A stretch of DNA of 36,526 nucleotides from Priapulus caudatus (Eukaryota > Priapulida > Priapulimorpha > Priapulimorphida > Priapulidae). The position numbers and the translations under genes were made by a program. The notes under the pieces are model-generated. The model saw nothing but the letters and a program-made list of their open reading frames with translations. It ran no database searches and was not told where the DNA came from. The stretch covers positions 158,029-194,554 of the forward strand of contig NW_014577360.1 of the NCBI RefSeq assembly GCF_000485595.1. Reading direction: 5' to 3'. Of this stretch, positions 21,601 to 36,526 are shown piece by piece (the first letter of the stretch is position 1; each line of letters opens with the position of its first letter).

Positions 21601-21840
21601 CAGCATGGCCAATTCAGTCCTAAATCTTCTCATCTCCACTCCAGTGACGTTATTGTTAGTTGAATTTCAGTGCTAATAATACATTAAATATTCGTGCACT
21701 TGTGTATTATATAAATTACCTAGCTTACATGACTTTAATCCTATCAATTACCATAGACAGCATTGTGTCTCCATAGAAAATATATTGCACACGCTTAAAC
21801 GGATATTAGACTCCATTATCTATTTTTGTATTTTTAACAG

Positions 21841-35238
<13,398 letters not shown>

Positions 35239-35489
35239 GTATATGTTGTATTGACATGCCGAGGGTCATTGTTAGCTCATCTGACATAGTCAGATGCAGC
35301 TTGTAGAATCGCATGATCGTCCGTCCGTGCGTCCGTCCGTGCGTCCGTCCGTGCGTCCGTCCGTGCGTCCGTCCGTTCGTCCGTGCGTCCGTCAACAGTT
35401 GGGCACAAATCTTAACCGCTCGACGTACAGTCACGATATTCGGGACGTGGGGGGGTAAGTTAATCGAAACGAGTTGGGTGTCGAAGCTG

Positions 35490-35509
35490 GGGTCAAAGGT
35501 CAAAGGTCA
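35490..35509 (+). promoter_or_regulatory. Triple DR1-type nuclear receptor half-sites, copy 1
   Basis: GGGTCA, AGGTCA and AGGTCA with 1-base spacers. DR1 is the classic HNF4/RXR arrangement. It lies in a repeat within a CPS intron; function is unproven. Confidence 0.35.
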
Positions 35510-35664
35510 AGAGGTGTAAAAGAAGGGGAAGCATTCACTCCTTAACTTAAGGTATAGGAGGAAATTGCAGAATTGCGGCACAAATCTAAACGGCTCGACC
35601 TAGGGTCGTGATAGTCGGTGTATAGCATCATGGTAGGAAAAGCCATCACCTGTGCTGAAATTGG

Positions 35665-35684
35665 AGGTCACAGGTCAAAGGTCA
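35665..35684 (+). promoter_or_regulatory. Triple DR1-type nuclear receptor half-sites, copy 2
   Basis: Three perfect AGGTCA half-sites with 1-base spacers, in the second sub-unit of the same repeat. Confidence 0.35.
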
Positions 35685-35700
35685 ATGGGACCAGGGCAGA

Positions 35701-36526
35701 TTTTAGACATTTTCTGAGGACATGGTCTGACGGAGCGATTGAAAAACTTTTTTGTTTCAGCGGTGACCTACCATTTTTATGGCATTATTTGAAAAGGACC
35801 ATGAAATCTACTTTCTGCTGACATGCGAAGAGTAAGTGTCAGGATAACCTTTTGACGCCCTCAAGAGGAGGGTTAAACATGGATTTTGTTGACTGTCTGT
35901 TAGAAAGAATTTGACTGCTGGGTTTGCTAGTAGAATCTATACATGCCTGAATGTATGAGGCTACAATGTCACAGCTGAAATTTCAAAAGCTAAATTTGGT
36001 TAAAGGAAGGTTTATGCCTCCTTAAATCGTATAATTTATATGGCATTCTGTACTGTCAGTATGCTTAACATGTAACGTATGCACTGCCAGTGGCTACTGC
36101 CAGTGCATGTGTTGGTGGTACTGTGGAGTTTTTGGCCCTGGTTAATTGTTTCATGTGGCAAGCTCTCTATTGCAGCCTGTAGGCTTGCGTAGGTAACATG
36201 GATGAGTGGCTTACCTATTCTGTCTTCAGATAGTTGTTGCTACTACGTACTGATGGGAGCTTCCATCTTTAATCTGAAGACACTTAAACGTACGCGCCAT
36301 CTCGTGGCAACTTCATAACGAATCCCAACGAACATTTCTTTGAGAAGGTTCCTGATACCATCCCTGTGTATTCCACTTGTTTCGCGGCGTGTTATGTGAA
36401 CACATTTGGGACTAACAGGGTTTACTAGAATCCCACCACTCCACCACAGAGTCACCGCAGTAGACGTTAGATGAGCGCTGTTCCGCTCTGCGGCAACTTG
36501 TTACAGATAGCGATGGGTATACCCAT
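35701..36526. other. CPS intron continuing to the window edge
   Basis: No next CPS exon was found. A 10-bp inverted repeat (GTCTTCAGAT at 36222-36231, inverted at 36272-36281) surrounds a smaller near-palindrome. A minus-strand open frame at 36243-36455 has no recognised domain and is probably repeat-derived. Confidence 0.4.

Larger units (their letters stand above)
35273..35700 (-). repeat. Interspersed repeat with hairpin, GGACG tract and two related sub-units
   Basis: Read on the minus strand it ends in a hairpin (35274-35301, arms AGCTGCATCTGAC and GTCAGATGAGCT) preceded by a GGACGGACGCAC tract (35320-35393), the same layout as 2165-2440. Two diverged sub-units, CACAAATCTTAACCGCTCGA (35404-35423) and a related copy at about 35579-35620, are each followed by three AGGTCA-type half-sites. 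It lies in the intron after CPS exon k. Confidence 0.55.

Overview
The window is animal nuclear DNA: AT-rich, with short exons in long introns, many small transposons and no bacterial-type gene packing. It holds parts of two conserved protein genes lying head to head. The protein similarities fit an aquatic invertebrate; nothing here names the species. In both genes the exon phases join without conflict, except at one CPS exon that carries two frame breaks.

Left part (1 to about 13.9 kb, minus strand): the 5' part of an ANKIB1 orthologue, an ankyrin-repeat RBR-type E3 ubiquitin ligase. Thirteen coding exons give 573 codons, from a myristoylation-type N-terminus through the ankyrin region, a UBA-like segment, RING1 and IBR, to the catalytic cysteine of RING2. 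The remaining C-terminus lies beyond the left edge. A recent 682-bp tandem duplication (9018-9699 and 9700-10381) gives the locus two copies of exon 6 and a truncated extra copy of the start of exon 7.

Middle (about 14-21.8 kb): an intergenic region with repeats and no convincing host gene. It contains foldback elements, a telomere-like GT-rich minisatellite, degenerate TTAGGG arrays followed by CCCTAA arrays, two decayed LINE pieces on the minus strand, a hAT-like MITE with a 5-bp target duplication, and about 1.1 kb of CGTG-rich, nearly alternating purine-pyrimidine sequence.

Right part (about 21.8-36.5 kb, plus strand): eleven exons of a carbamoyl-phosphate synthase of the CPS1/CPSase III type. 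They cover the small-subunit-like domain, the glutaminase (GATase) domain and the first residues of the synthetase domain. The glutaminase Cys-His-Glu set is present, unlike vertebrate CPS1, so a glutamine-using CPSase III-type enzyme is predicted. The first exon and transit peptide are not identified, and the gene runs off the right edge. Its introns hold a nested MITE, a 583-bp tandem duplication, an order-scrambled Ty3/gypsy fragment, and a 2.97-kb inverted repeat whose arms each encode remnants of a protein with an SDDTDV/GCDT domain and a Tesmin-like CXC domain.

The two host genes have unrelated jobs (ubiquitin transfer; carbamoyl phosphate for urea, arginine or pyrimidine metabolism). 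They share only a 7-8 kb intergenic stretch, so no functional link is implied.
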